Origin: Diploptera punctata
Lineage: Eukaryota > Arthropoda > Insecta > Blattodea > Blaberidae
DNA: 64,000 bases
Assembly: GCA_030220185.1 (NCBI GenBank)
Contig: JASPKZ010003432.1
Location: forward strand, 1,860,001 to 1,924,000
Direction: 5' to 3'
This document shows, in pieces, positions 1 to 13,300 of the stretch (its first letter is position 1; each line of letters begins with the position of its first letter). The notes beneath the pieces are model-generated. The model worked only from the letters and a program-made list of their open reading frames with translations. It was not told the origin of the DNA and did no database searches. The translations under genes and the position numbers were made by a program.

Positions 1-620
1 TTGTGGTATTGAAAAACTGATAAACTTATTCTGTAATGAGTTACTGGAAAACATGAGTTCCTTATATAAAAAAAAATTCAGCCAACGTCTGTAAACAATC
101 TGAAAGATGTTGGCAGAATTGATTTCACCCTGTATTCTATTATATTCTCTGCTTAACACCATGTTTTATAGTTGGTGTGGAGTTGCAGAATCACAATTGT
201 TCCCTCCATTGTAAGCCCTAGTACTTGAATACAATTTAAAAATAAAATTTCAGAAATAATTTTTTTCATATGTTAGACATTGAGTATTGACAATCCAGTT
301 TAAAACCTATGTCAGTTTAAACCAATCATGGTTAACTTTCACTGAAAAATTGTAAATTAAATTTTGTAAGACCCGTTTGTAATTGTTCGAAAATTGTCAA
401 ACCTGACTTGCATATTTTACTGATTTGTAAGCTACAGTACACACAAGGCTGTTCTATCAAAACATTGTTATACAATAAATTCAAGTAAATAATATTCTAT
501 AAAATACATAACTTATTTCCACTTTATTAATATTTTTTATTAAAAACTAGCTAATACGCAGCATGCGCTGCTACGCCTAAATAAATGAAAATTAATGTGC
601 TTTATGTTTAGTTGGTTGGT
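1..620. other. AT-rich non-coding sequence
   Basis: No gene is seen. A run of CTAATACGCAGCATGCGCTG near 548-570 resembles the GC-rich ends of the repeat at 50396-50885. Confidence 0.4.
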
Positions 621-626
621 TGGTAT

Positions 627-1538
627 CTAATGTCGAGCACTTGATAATGAAATCATTCGCTCTCTTGCACTCCAATATTTAGCAGAAAGGCTGGTCTCTT
701 CTACAAAAGCTGGACAACGGAGGAGATGGTTTCTTTCCATATCTTCATTTAAATTGCAAAAAGGGCATTTAGGTGAATCTGTTATGCCAAGTCTGTGTAG
801 GTGTTTATTCAGGCAGTCATGTCCCATGAATGTTGCTACTGCAGATTTTCTTTGTAATGTAGTAATGTCATAAGCTTGTAGATTTTCCCATTCCTTTCCA
901 GATATTTTGGTGGTGTATTCTTCTCTAAGTTTATTGATATATTTATTTGAGATAATTCTTTTGACAGAGTGAAAGGAAACTGGAGTAGAAGTTGGGTTTG
1001 AAACAATTTTGCTACCCTTCTTGGCCAGAAAATCGGCTATTTCATTGCCTGTCACTCCACAATGGGCCGGAATCCATTGAAGTACAACTTTTTTATGTAG
1101 ATGGGATAACTGTTTTATCATTTTGTGACATTCAATAATTTTGATGCTTTTGGGTGTTGTGTCTCGCGTTATAGCGAGAATGGCTGCTTTGGAGTCACAT
1201 AATATTACAACTTGGGTAAATTTTTGGATGTGATATAAAAGATTTTGTAAACTTAAGAAAATTGCTAGAATTGCACCATCAAAGTTTGTTGAATTTGTGT
1301 TTAGTTTACGATAAAAGGAAAAAAGTGGACATACTGCACCAGTGCCACCGTCATTTGGTAGGCTGGAGCCATCTGTAAAAATATGTATCCATTCAGGAGC
1401 AGGGTATCTTAGATTTATTATTTCCAGTGACATTTGTTTTAAAATATATGGGGGAGTTTCAGATTTCTTGATGTCTTCTGTTAAATGAAGGTTATATTCA
1501 ATTTCCAAAAATTCTAGAGGGTTGTTTCTCATCTGCAT
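627..1538 (-). pseudogene. Non-LTR retrotransposon RNase H and C-terminal zinc knuckle, 5' truncated
   Basis: An open frame of 303 codons encodes an RNase H domain (HIFTDGSSLPNDGGTGAV, VVILCDSKAAIL, WIPAHCGVTGNEIADFLAKK), then a C-terminal CPFC...HLLRC finger. This is the order seen in I/R1/LOA-type non-LTR elements. The reverse transcriptase that should precede it is absent. The catalytic Glu expected after the FDG motif is Ala here (FDGAILAI), so the domain is probably inactive despite the long ORF. Confidence 0.8.
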
Positions 1539-1604
1539 ATTTTCTTTTGAATGTTTATGTTTAGTTGAATAAGTAAAAGGAAAAATTTATATTGTAATTA
1601 TTTT

Positions 1605-2095
1605 TAGATACCGTGTGCTGTTTACCCGGCTGTTTAATATTTGTAGGAATAACAATCATATTATTAACAATAATTCAATGATGACGCAGGGATCTACTCA
1701 TCTCAATCTTCTTGGCATAAATGAACTGAAAGATGCAAATTAATGTACTTCTTATGATTAATTGAATAAGTAAAATGCAAAATAATTATAAATGTATATC
1801 ATAATTATTTTAAGATTCCCCGTGCTGATTACCCAGTGTTGCCTGGGATTCTACTTATCACAATCTTCTTGCCATAAATGAGCTAAAAGACAAAATTCAT
1901 TATTGTGAGTTATCCGTAAAAGAATACCCGCCATGTGCTGTTATGCTTGCACAGGAATCTACGTAATTGTCTCGATCTTCTTGGCATCAATGAAAGACAA
2001 AAATTATTATTGTGAGTTATCCGTAACAGATAAACATATGCTGTTGTGGACTTTTTTGTAGAGCTTTTTGAGATATTCAATTCTGTGTACATTAA
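1605..2095. repeat. Degenerate tandem repeat, about 110-157 bp unit
   Basis: The phrase ATCTTCTTGGCAT recurs near 1706, 1863 and 1975. TTATTGTGAGTTATCCGTAA recurs near 1900 and 2008, with CCCGCCATGTGCTG-like text between. The arrangement reads as three decayed copies of one unit. The unit is not recognised. Confidence 0.6.
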
Positions 2096-2162
2096 TTTTG
2101 TGTATTTGTTATGGTTTAGGCAGCATAAGCCATTTAAGCATCCAAAGAGCTACCTTTTTCAT

Positions 2163-2475
2163 TAAAATAACTTACATATACAGTCAATATGCCCATTTCA
2201 CCAATTAATGTTTAAAAAGGTCAACAAGTTTCCACAGCCAAGCTGTCATTCTCAAGACCAGATATTGACTGAAGACAAAATTAATAGTTTTTAACTGAAT
2301 TTGTTTATTATTTATTATCAATTTTGTCTTCAGTCAATATCTGGTCTTGAGAATGACAGCTTGGCTGTGGAAACTTGTTGACCTTTTTAAACATTAATTG
2401 GTGAAATGGGCATATTGACTGTATATATAAATTATTTTAATATTTGATCACCAAGAAGATCACTTGTGTATTAAA
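2163..2475. mobile_element. Solo palindromic PLE-like terminus with 12-bp TSD
   Basis: Arms at 2161-2286 and 2315-2441 are near-perfect inverted repeats around a 28-base loop. TACCTTTTTCAT occurs at 2151-2162 and again at 2476-2487, an exact 12-bp target duplication. Each arm holds a hammerhead-like core (plus-strand copy at 2347-2374). The arrangement is the same as the palindrome at 32616-32808, whose sequence belongs to a PLE. There is no coding sequence. Confidence 0.6.
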
Positions 2476-2649
2476 TACCTTTTTCATGTTTTCCACTACA
2501 AAAGGCGATTTTTATGGGTGTAGGAGTTGAGTATCACAATTCTCTTATAGCCTATGTTCATCCCAGGAATCTCCTGAACATTTTGCAAAAAGCCCCATCA
2601 CAATCGGATCAACAATATGGCCATGCATAAAGTATGAACAAACAAACAT

Positions 2650-3010
2650 TCATTTTTATGTATTAAATGCATGGACACTAAAAAAACAACATGAAAGCAG
2701 AATAACGGCTTGTGAAATGAGATTCATGCGCAGAACAGCGGGTTACACCAGATGGGATCGGAAAAGGAACACCGATATCTTAAAAGAATTGAAGACTACG
2801 CCAATTTTGGAATATATTAAACAGTACCAACTAAATTGGAAACACCATCTTGAAAGAATGAGTTCATATCGGATCCCCAAAGCTGTTTATAATTATATAC
2901 CAAGAGGACGAAGATCACTGGGCCGTCCTATGAAACGCTGGAGGGAAAATTTTCTATAGGATCGTAACAGGCCTTGGCCTAATACTTGGAAGGAAGAAGA
3001 AGAAGAAATG
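2650..3010 (+). pseudogene. RTE-type non-LTR 3' end with GAA tail
   Basis: ORF 2717-2959 encodes the C-terminal tail seen in insect RTE-like proteins (RRTAGYTRWDRKRNTDILK ... RGRRSLGRPMKRW). The 3' end finishes in a GAAGAA run at 2992-3007. Related ends occur at 37210-37375 (plus) and 44345-44460 (minus). Confidence 0.7.
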
Positions 3011-3214
3011 TCATTTAGTAAATAGTATTTTTATTTCATTCACTAAAATCTTTTAAAATACCACTTGATAATTTAAAATAACTCTGCATATGTGATTAAA
3101 TAGTAATATCAGTGCTCTAGAATCATGCTGTTTTAAGTCAATTTTTTATAAAGTGAATGTCCCATGACCATAGGCATTGTGGGAATAAATTATTATTGCT
3201 AACTATCTAACTCA

Positions 3215-3510
3215 CTGGCACTATCAAATCATAGGTTCATGGCTGCACATCCTGAGCTAATGTTTTCCAGTCATTCCCTGTATAATCTACTTCCCTCAAA
3301 TCATGGTTAATGTTATTCTCCTACCACATTCTTGGTCTACCAACTGGGCGTTTTCTCTCTGGTTTTCCTACAAGAAGCTTACATGCATGTCTATCATTCT
3401 TCATTCGTGCCACATGTCCTGCCCATAGCAGTCTACAGGACTGAGCTGTTCTCATTATATCTGGCTTCCTATAAAGACCATGTAGTTCACTGTTATGTAC
3501 TAAAATATTA
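3215..3510 (-). pseudogene. Second RTE-like family, 3' fragment
   Basis: In reverse complement this matches the end of the element at 24480-24840 (GRPRMRW and RRLHNNELHGLYRKPDI). It is 5' truncated and carries several stops. Confidence 0.65.
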
Positions 3511-3704
3511 TTGCAGGGGGTTTAATAAAAATTTATATGCTCAGACTGAACGATAAATTAATTTTTTGTAAAGAAAAATTTTAATTTTTGTTTGGGCGAA
3601 AAATTGTCTCTTAAAAATTAATTTATTGCTCATTATGAATGTATAAATTTATATAAAAGCATCATAATATTAGCATTACAGCTATAATAGTAGTATTACA
3701 ATTC

Positions 3705-3885
3705 AAGTCTTCTTAAATAAGAAGGTGGCATTGTGGACGAAGGCAGGATTGTATAAGAGAGAAAAATTTAGATACCCAGATAGCATAGTTGATTAATATG
3801 TGAGTATGTAGAACCAGAGATCTTCAGCTCAATCCAAGTTTGGGCAAAAATGTTTCTCTTCAATTTTAATAAAACAGCAATTTTA
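3705..3885 (+). repeat. SINE-A, degenerate copy
   Basis: It has the order TCTTCTTAAATAAGAAG, then GAGAAAAATT, then a decayed tRNA-like segment, then GTTTCTCTTCAA. Compare the clean copy at 14100-14310. Confidence 0.55.
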
Positions 3886-4166
3886 AATGTCAATTATGAT
3901 GTCTTTAGAAATCAAAATATCTAATTTCTATTTTTCTCACAATTCCCATGGACATAGGCTATGGGACATTCATAAAAAAAATTTAACTATCAACATATGT
4001 ATGTGTATATATATCTCATTTCCATTATATTAATACTCTTAATTAAAAATATCATTCATTAATAATATTATAATTTCATTCACTAAAGTATTTTAAAATA
4101 TGTCTTGATAATTAGAAGTAACCTCTGTGTGTGACAAAAATAATAAATACTGTTTTAATATTTCAG

Positions 4167-4370
4167 CTAAAGAGAAAGTGGCACTTCTTATTGGAAATGA
4201 TGTTTACTGCAATTTGACTGCCTTGCATTCACCAAGAAATGATGTTGTGACAATAGCACAAATATTAAGAAAGATTGGTTTTAAAGTCATCGCTCTTCAC
4301 AATCTGACATTACTTGAAATGAGAAATGCTTTGAAGAAGTTTTCGTCCTTGGTACCAGAAGGAGGATATG
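4167..4370 (+). CDS. MALT1: MALT1 exon a: start of caspase-like domain
   Basis: The acceptor is tatttcag before 4167 and the donor gtaagg begins at 4371. The exon starts and ends in phase 1 (204 bases). It encodes the first beta strand and helix of the paracaspase fold (KVALLIGND, then SPRNDVVTIAQILRKIGFKV). Asp codon 4241-4243 aligns with human D365 of the S1 pocket. The open frame runs upstream of 4167 through the intron, so the ATG at 4127 is not a start. Confidence 0.92.
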
Positions 4371-7300
4371 GTAAGGAAATAATTATTTTGAAAATCTTTT
4401 AAAATTATATGTGAAGAGAAAAATATACACTCAGACTGGGGTTTGAACCCAGGATCTTTGCACTCTAGGCGAATGCTATTGAAATAATGTTATAATTTAA
4501 ATATTGAAGTAATCATATGATAAACCAACAGAAACCTAATTCTTAAATTCTATATAAAGTTTATAAAATATACCTTTTCTTTTGTTAATTAAATTATGTG
4601 TATTGCAAGAAAACAAACATGGCAGCTGTTAGAGCAATTTTTAAATTTTGGATTTCAGGATTTTGCTGATTTTTTTTTTTGAAAATATGTTTCTAGTTTT
4701 ATTTCAGTGTCATGTACTAAGTTACATTGCAAAAAATAAACATTGTGACTGCGAGGAATTTTAAAATTTTTGCTTCAGGTTAACTCCCACTCCTATTGGT
4801 TTGATTTTGGTGATTAACAATTTTACCTTACTTTTCTAACTGATTGTTCTATGCCAAGTTTGGTTCCAAAAAAATTGCAGCTGCCTGAGTATTAACAGAC
4901 ATGTATATAATTTTTGTCAGTGTCATTTTCGGTATCTACTAGATAACATCAATGAAGATATGTAAAATTTGTCAAAAATCTTTTCATGAAAACAACCTCA
5001 ATAGCTTCATCCTTCAGGATTTGCTAAAAATAGCTGTAACCCTAATATTTATTGTTAGCAGTAAATGAGTTTATCAATTTAGTTATTGTGATACTGAATT
5101 TTCAATGCCACTTATAATCTGAGTTTTTAAGGAAATATTGTTCTTTAAATTCTAAGTTTTGTAAATTATGTCTTCTCCTTGTTGTAAATATTATATTTTT
5201 ATATAGTATGATTTTTAACTTGTTCAATATAAATATTGTCCCAAAAGCCTTAGCCGAGTGGTTTAAGGCATGGTATCTTAGTGCAGAGCTATGGGACTTG
5301 TGCTTGTTTGAGTTCCCAGGGGAAGAAATTTTCTCATTGAATTTCAGGTAGTATGAGACCGGTGCCCATCCAGCATCATGAGAAAACCAGCTGTAATGGC
5401 TAGGGACCCTGACATGCTGACCGCATGTCACCCCTATACTGGCTAGATGATCACCCACTTCTATGATTAACATTCATGGATGTGAAGCCAGTTTCCGGCT
5501 AGTAAGCCATGGACCTTTTAGGCATGTTGTGCCCTAAAGTAGAAGTAATATAAACTTTTGTTATTTTTAAAACCTTAACATACCTTACAAAGTAATATAG
5601 GGTCACTGTTGTGTATGAAATATCAATGAATAATGTTTCATAAAACTTATTATGGAATGTAATATTATGAGGCTTTCAAGTTATATCACCGTAAAGATAG
5701 CTTAGGACAAGAAGAACTGTTCCTGAAACTGAGGTCCTATGCTTTGAAAAACACGAAGTGTATGAGGTGAGATATTTAAGACTTATTTTATTTATTAAAA
5801 TAAATACTGTATTTACCCGAATATAAGATGACCTTTTTCCTGAAATCTGAAATTCAGAATCATGACTTGCTTTAAATTCACAAACTAGGAAATAAGCCCA
5901 GTCGAGATAAATGATTTTTCATAACATAGTAGGCTCAGAAATGTTTGCAGATGCAACAATGGGCAAATAATATGCGGCTGAAGTTGAATATAACATGATA
6001 GCCAATAGAGTCTGCTGTACTGGCTCAGGTGGTAGCGTGCTTGCTTCCTGACTACCAGGGTCAGGTTTAAAACCCGACTGGGTAGAACATTTTAATTGTT
6101 AAATTAATTTAATTATAACATTTTCAATCTCAGGGCCAGAAGAGATGGTAGTATATAATTTTTTATCGCTAGATTTTATACCAGATTTCTACATTAAATT
6201 GCAAACCTCTCATGTTGAGAAGGCATATGGTACTGTTGTTAGCAATTCATTTGTCGGTATGGGAATGTTAAACCTGGCAGCCTCCTTTGTGCTTTTCAAT
6301 AGGAGTAGGCTATGTTCCGGCACTGGGTTTCACCTTCTCCCTTTTCTTCATCATTCTTCATAGAACACACTTTACACTGTACAAACATAAACATACCCTC
6401 ATTCCACACTTCTCTCTGTACACAATACAAGAATACATCATCTATGTAAAGTGGTCTCCCGAAGTGGTGCATAAATTAAAGATAGACTACATTAATGTCA
6501 TCTATCTGCCCAGCGCAGAATCAAAGCATGTAAATTGTAGTGGGTGGCATTAGGACATACACACACTGATAACCAATAGGAAAACCAGAAAAAAAAATAA
6601 CTTTGACAAAAATAATCTCAACAATGACATTAAAAAATTGTAATGGTACCAGGAAAGTTGAGGGATAATTTTTTATGAGCATTAAAAGAAGTGTTAGAAG
6701 ATAAATATTGTAATTATACTGGAAGATGTGGTAAAGTATCATGAATTCACAGATTCCAACTGGTTCATGGAGGCTTTATGATATGATGCCAATTTTAAAT
6801 TGATGGTAATTAGGGAAACAGAAGTTATGCAAGGGGAAGAAAATTTGGTGTCTCCAAACGTAACATTTGTAAGTGGCAAAAAATTAAAGAAAAATTTAGG
6901 AATGTTAATTCAACCCAAAAATAATTTAATATACTAAAGAAGGGAAATATCACAAATTGGAATGAAAAATGATTGAGTATATGCGAGAGAAAAGAAATTA
7001 AGGTTTCCTTAACACATGAGAGATGATGACAAAACCACTGGGGGATAAAGCGAGAGCTTGTACAGCATGAGTGATGTGCCATTCAAATCCATCTTCGGCT
7101 GGTGTGCATATGGTAAAAAGACAGCAGTAGTGGTAATAATGATGGTAAAGACAGTGATGACATGGAATACTATTGGTAAATAATTCAAGAAAATTCTTAA
7201 AAAGCCTCTTCAAAATTGGGGGGGGGGGACCAAGGTCATCTTAAATTCCAAGTTGACTTACATTTGGGTAAATCATCATCATCATCATCTTAAGGCACTA

Positions 7301-10300
7301 CAACTTCAAATTTGAATGTTTTCGCCTTCTCAATAATCTTCCTCCAAACTCTTATATCTTCTGCCAATTTAAGATTTGTCACCCTCATCTTCTTCAGATC
7401 CTCCCAAACATCATCCTCCCATCTCATCTTAGATCTACCAACAGCTCTAGTTCTGGTAGGCTTCCATTTATATGGTTTTTTAACTAATGTCTGTTGATCT
7501 ATTCTTATCAGATGACCAATCTATCTTATCCTAAGAGATCTGATATGATTTATTATATTTTGATTTTTAATTATATTATTCAAATCTTAAATTACCAGTA
7601 TAATTATATTATTCAAATCTTAAATTACCATCCACCAAGCAAGAAATCTTTGAGAGACCCTTCAAACGTTGGATTGAGACCATAACAGACCACTAGGTCT
7701 ATCACATGAAAGGAAGAAGAAGAAGAAGAAGAATTATATTATTTAATTCACTATTTGTTTTCATTTTCCAAGTTTGGTCTGGTCCTTTATTTGGACCATA
7801 TATTTTTCTAGGTATCTTTCTTTCGAAAATTATCAATTTTTGTTTGATTGTCTGTTCTAGAGTCCAAGTTTCACTTGCATAAGTTACTATTGGTCTTATT
7901 AGTCTTCTTCTTCTTCTTCCTCTATGCATGAAAGTTGGCAGCTTGTTGCGTATTCATTCACTACAGGTCCAGGGTAATTTATCAATCCGGCTTACTTCGT
8001 GAATGTTTCTGTGAGTAATTGAAAATTTTACATCTTGGAAGTGAGTTACTAGCCCTTCTTCTTCGGTGGGTATTTCTTTTAGTCTGGACCTTCTTCCATG
8101 ACTGGCTGTATAGCTCATGGAGTCATTAGGACTCACAAGCCCCACCACCACGTCAAGGTAGAGATACCGACGGGTGGGGCTCTTATTAGTGTTTTGTATA
8201 ATCTTAGTTTGGCAGATTTAGATATTAGTTTACTTTTAAATAATTTTAAATGTGCATAATACACCTTATTTCCATTTACAATTCTTTAACTTCTTCTTCC
8301 AATGAATTGTATCCATTCACTATTGTACCCAAATACTTAAACGTTGACACTGATTTAATTTGACTATTATCTATTTGTTGATCATCTGTATTTCTATTGA
8401 AGTTACTACATTTTTAGGTATTCTCTTTAATTTGTATTTATTATCAATCCAAATTACGTTCAGGTAAATATGGTAAATAAATGAGTTTATTAAGTTATGT
8501 AGATAGGAAATAACACTATGAGGTTTTTTAATATTGTTTATTTTTTAATTCACTCACCTCATACTTCATAACTCCTAGCATACCCAGGGTTTCATCACAT
8601 CCTTTGTGACATTCTCAATGCTGTGTCACGTTCACAACTGACGTCCAGCTGCCTTCTATCCTGCAGACTGACCTCCGCGCCATTTGATGGCTGACCGACG
8701 AACTTCCAAATCAGTCCTCTCTCCTTATAACCGGGGTTATTCAAAATTCATAGTTGTATTTTCATTCTTGCATATGTAAATTTTTTCCAAAAATGTGCGT
8801 TCCTTCGGTTTTTCCAAATGTTTAAGTAATTTTGTTTTGGTTTCTATTCTATGTTTTTCTGACCAGGCATGTGCAGCTATTGCAGATGGTTAATATTTTT
8901 AAATAATCCATCTAACAATACGATATGGCACAACAACAAAACATAAAAAAAGAAAAGTTATTAGAAAAAAGTTATATGTAAGCAGGAAAAATAATTTACC
9001 TAGTAATTTAAATTTATAATTCAGTTTTTAATTTTAAAAAAATATATAAATAAAATTATAAGGGATTAACATTACAATGAAATAAAGAATACTCACCACT
9101 CCCTGGTAGCAAGAAAAAGATAATTTTTTTTGTAATATTTACAATACCAATATGAATATCCAAATTTATTCTAAATTATCAGGTTTAAGATGAAATAAAT
9201 ATTAAAATTAATAAAGGTTGTATTTCCATATTTTTAAGGCAGTTAAGATGGGTTATTTGAAGAGAACTGCAAGAAAAATCAATGAATATAAAAAACACAG
9301 ATATTTGGAGAATGAGAGGACACAAGAAGATATAGGTACATGCAATGTTTTTATTATTAATTTCATACATCATATTTGAAGAGAAAAAAATACACTCAGA
9401 CTGGGACTTGAACCCAGGACCTTTAGCTTTCTAGGCCAAGTGCTCTACCGACTAAGCTATCTGGGCAAGTTCCAATCTAAATGGAAATTTGTCTCTATAA
9501 GCTGTCTCAGACTGAGACTTGAACCCAGGATCTTTGGCTTTCTATGCCAAGTGCTCTACCGACTGAGCTAGAGTAAATTTTTAAAATTTGCATTTAGATT
9601 GGAACTTGCCCAGATAGCTCAGTGGTAGAGCACTTGGCCTAGAAAGCCAAAGGTCCTGGGTTCGAGTCCCAGTCTGAGCATATAATTTTTCTCTTCAAAT
9701 ATGATTTATCTATCATTGAGATATATGAAATGAATAATAAAAACATTGAAAGAAGCCGTACTGGCTTTATAATGTAATGTAAAATTCCCAAATAAATGTC
9801 TTCTTAATAAAGAAGATGCAAAAGTTTCATAGCATTTGGTGTGTGGGAATTAACAGCTTATAGAGAAAAATTTGCATTTAGATTGGAAATCATCCAGATA
9901 GCTCAGTCAGTAGAGCACTTGGCCTAGAAAGCCAAAGGTTCTGGATTCGAGTCCCAGTCTGAGCGTATAACTTTTCTCTTCAAATATAGTTATATTAGTC
10001 GTAATTGAAGAAAGAAAACTGGATTGGAATATACATATGCAAAGAACTGAAGTAGAATAGATAATAAAAGGGAGAAGTGTATGTGGCGAACTTGGCTCCA
10101 AAAAGTTAAAAAATGCACTGAAAGATTTGAATCAATCGAGAAAAACAGACCCGACAGGAATGTTTGGTGGAGTTGTTAAACAATGAATGAGTTTTCATTT
10201 AGTGACACTATGAGATTTATTTTAATTAATAATTGAGTTAGAATTTAATACCTCACCAAAAACTGTGGATTTCTCGAAGACATGTTTTGATTATTAATAT

Positions 10301-13300
10301 CTTGGTTATTTTGACTCACCTCATATTTCTTGATTTTATATGCAGATCAGGTTCGTCACTTTTGCACGACATTGTCGATGCATTCCAACCAACTCATTAG
10401 TAATTAAAAGAAACTTCATAGTGTTATTTCCTACATATATTAAACATGTTTCGATACTAAGTTATGTAGATAGGAAATAACACTATGAGGTTTTTTAATA
10501 TTGTTTATTTTTTATTATTTCACTCACCTCATACTTCATAATTCCTAGCAGACCCAGGGTTTCTTCACATCATTTGTGACATTCTCAATGGTGTGTCACG
10601 TTCACAACTGACGTCCAACGGCCTTCTATCCTGCAGACTGACCTCCGCGCCATCTGGTGGCCGACCGACGAATTTCCAAATCAGTCCTCCCTCCTTATAA
10701 CCGGGTATTTCAAAATTCATAGTTGTATTTTCATTCTTGCATATGTAAATTTTTTCCCAAATTGTGAGTTCCTTCGGTTTTTCCAATTGTTTAAGTAATT
10801 TTGTTTTGGTTTCTATTCTATGTTTTTCTGACCAGGCATATGCAGCTATTGCAGATTTTTCGGTTTCTCCATTTTTAAAATTTCTGAGGTGTTCTTTTAA
10901 TCTTGTATTTAGATTCCTTTTTGTTTTTCTTATGTATATCTTTGCACAATCTTTACAATTAATTTGATAAATTCCCGATTTTTTGCAGTCTTCAATCTTT
11001 TCATTTTTGTTGGTTTTTATTAAATTACCTAAGCCGTAATCATTTTTCGGTGCTAATTTAATGTTGAATTTGTTGAAGATTTTTTGAAACCTGTCAAATA
11101 CTAAAGGATGGTATGTGAACTTCTTGAATTTTTTACCAATATTTTTATCTGTCTGAAGAGTACTTTCATTAATCATTTTTTGTTCTTTAAATTTATTTAT
11201 TTTCTTGTGTATCATCTTCTCTTGAAAACCATTATCCTTCACAATTTTTATGATGTGTTCTTTCTCTTTATTGTAATTTTCTTTGCTCATGGGGACGTTC
11301 ACCAGTCTGTGTGTTAAACTATTAAATACTGCCTGTTTGTGTGAAAAATGGTTAAATTCAGTAGCTTTTATATAATTGTCAATGAAATAAAAAATAAACA
11401 AAATGAGTTTATGTTATCGGCTATAAATTGACTTAATAGAAAGAAAAGTAAGTATAATATTACTATAAAAACAGATAATGGTACAGATTGCTTTGACTAT
11501 TTGTACTACTAACAGATAATAATTAAAATAATGAATAATTTAATTTGATGTATATAACATTTGTTTTCAGCAATTTTTCATTTTGGTGGACATGGTTTTG
11601 AGATGCGTGACAAATTCATGTTACCAGTTGATGCTCCTGGATCAGGGAGTTACCTTTGTCGTGACAGTTTGTGTGAGAAAGAGGTAATACGAGAAATTTT
11701 GAAGAAGAAGCCTAAACTCCTGTTTATGCAACTGGACATGTGTCTCAAAGTTCCCGACAGGTTAGAAACAATTTATTTAATCAGTTATTTTTTAATTTAA
11801 TACTATTAAAAATAACATCTCACCTCATATTTTGTCTTCTTTTTAGACTAGTTTTGCACTAATAAAATATCTATTATAAGTTTTTACTTGACTGTTGTTC
11901 TGTCATGGTGATTGAATGTTTCCTCCTCCATCTATTGTCAGACTAATGAACCTCCAAAAAAATCACATTACCCAGGAATTTCGAAATTCATTAATTGCTT
12001 CTTCTATTTTTGAATGTAGATCTTTTCCCAAACTGTGAGCTCTTTAGGGAAAGCATCCTGTAGGTAGGCCAAGAATGAGGTGGGAGAACAACATTAATCA
12101 TGATGAATTATATAGGAGATAATTGGAAAACATTACCTCAGCATAGAGATGTATGGACAGCTTTATGTCCTTATGGCCATGAACCTCCAGGTTTGATAAT
12201 GTCAGGGAATTAGTTAGTGTTATTTGTTATTAATTTTGTGCTCAAAGTATATTTCCTAATTCTCTCTTCAACATTTAACCTGATTTTTATTATAGCTGTC
12301 ACTTCAGAAATAGAGTAAAGGAAAAGGAAATAAAAATGCCTCCACAAAACATTATTAACTTCATTTGGTCAGATTGACACCATTATCTTGCTCCAAGGCA
12401 CAGAATTGAAAATGAATGCTGAGAAAACTATAAATCTATAGTTTTCATTCAATCCTGAACAAATTAATTTTTTGAAAAGAAAAATTAACATCTGAACCGG
12501 GCATTGAATCCTGGATCTCTGACTCTGTACTTCATTGTGCTGTTCATTACATAATTTGAGACATGATACAAACATTAACATTTCTTTCCACATATCCAAT
12601 TATCTTATGTCCAAACTAAATATAACATCAAAATATTAAGCTTTGCTGCTTGAAAGTAATGACATTTCTCTTTAAAAATACTTCAAATAGAAGTTATCTG
12701 ATGGTGTTGTTAATAGCTCTAGCTATCTGCCTTTGGATGTAAGAGAATTGGATATGTGGAATAATGTTTGTAACATGTCTCAAATAGTGTAATGGACTGC
12801 ACACCGATGTACAGAGTCGGAGGTCCAAGGTTTGATTCCCTGTTCAATCGTTAATTTTTCTTTTAAAAAAGTTAACTAGTTATGCTGGGGCATGGTTAAG
12901 GCACTGTGTTACAAGCTGGAAGGTCGAGGGTTTGAGTCCCGGTGGGGTCAGAATTTTTAAACTGACCCAAACCTTCTGGCGGCACTATGGCCCTGAGGTT
13001 GACTTAGCCTCTAATGGAAATGAGTACCAGACGTTTATTCTTGGGGTAAAGGTGGCTGTCACGTAGGACTGACAACCCGGCTGACATCAAGTGCCGATTG
13101 TCTAGAAAAAGTGGGAGCCTTAACCTCGTACTACTCCAAGGGCCTCCTGAGGCCTGTAGTGAGATCACTTTACTGTACTTTATTTCCCTACAGATGTCAG
13201 TATGTCAATGAATGACATGTGTTCAGCATGTCACTTCAATGAGACGTCTAGTAGGCAGCTAAGGTATTACTTGGATGGGGAAGACTGATTAAATTTTATT

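Noticed and set aside
4127..4402. ATG at 4127 as the start of the caspase-like protein
   Set aside because: An acceptor site at 4166/4167 lies between this ATG and the conserved domain, and MALT1 has N-terminal domains upstream. The ORF end past 4370 is intron.
9608..9681. A near-perfect tRNA cloverleaf that could be scored as a functional tRNA gene
   Set aside because: The anticodon position reads AGA (Ser) but the long variable arm of serine tRNAs is missing. There is an acceptor mismatch, and the unit sits in a repeated SINE-A context with sibling copies.
12465..12600. Possible additional MALT1 exon around 12.4 kb from an open minus-strand frame
   Set aside because: It is on the wrong strand and consists of SINE-B sequence.
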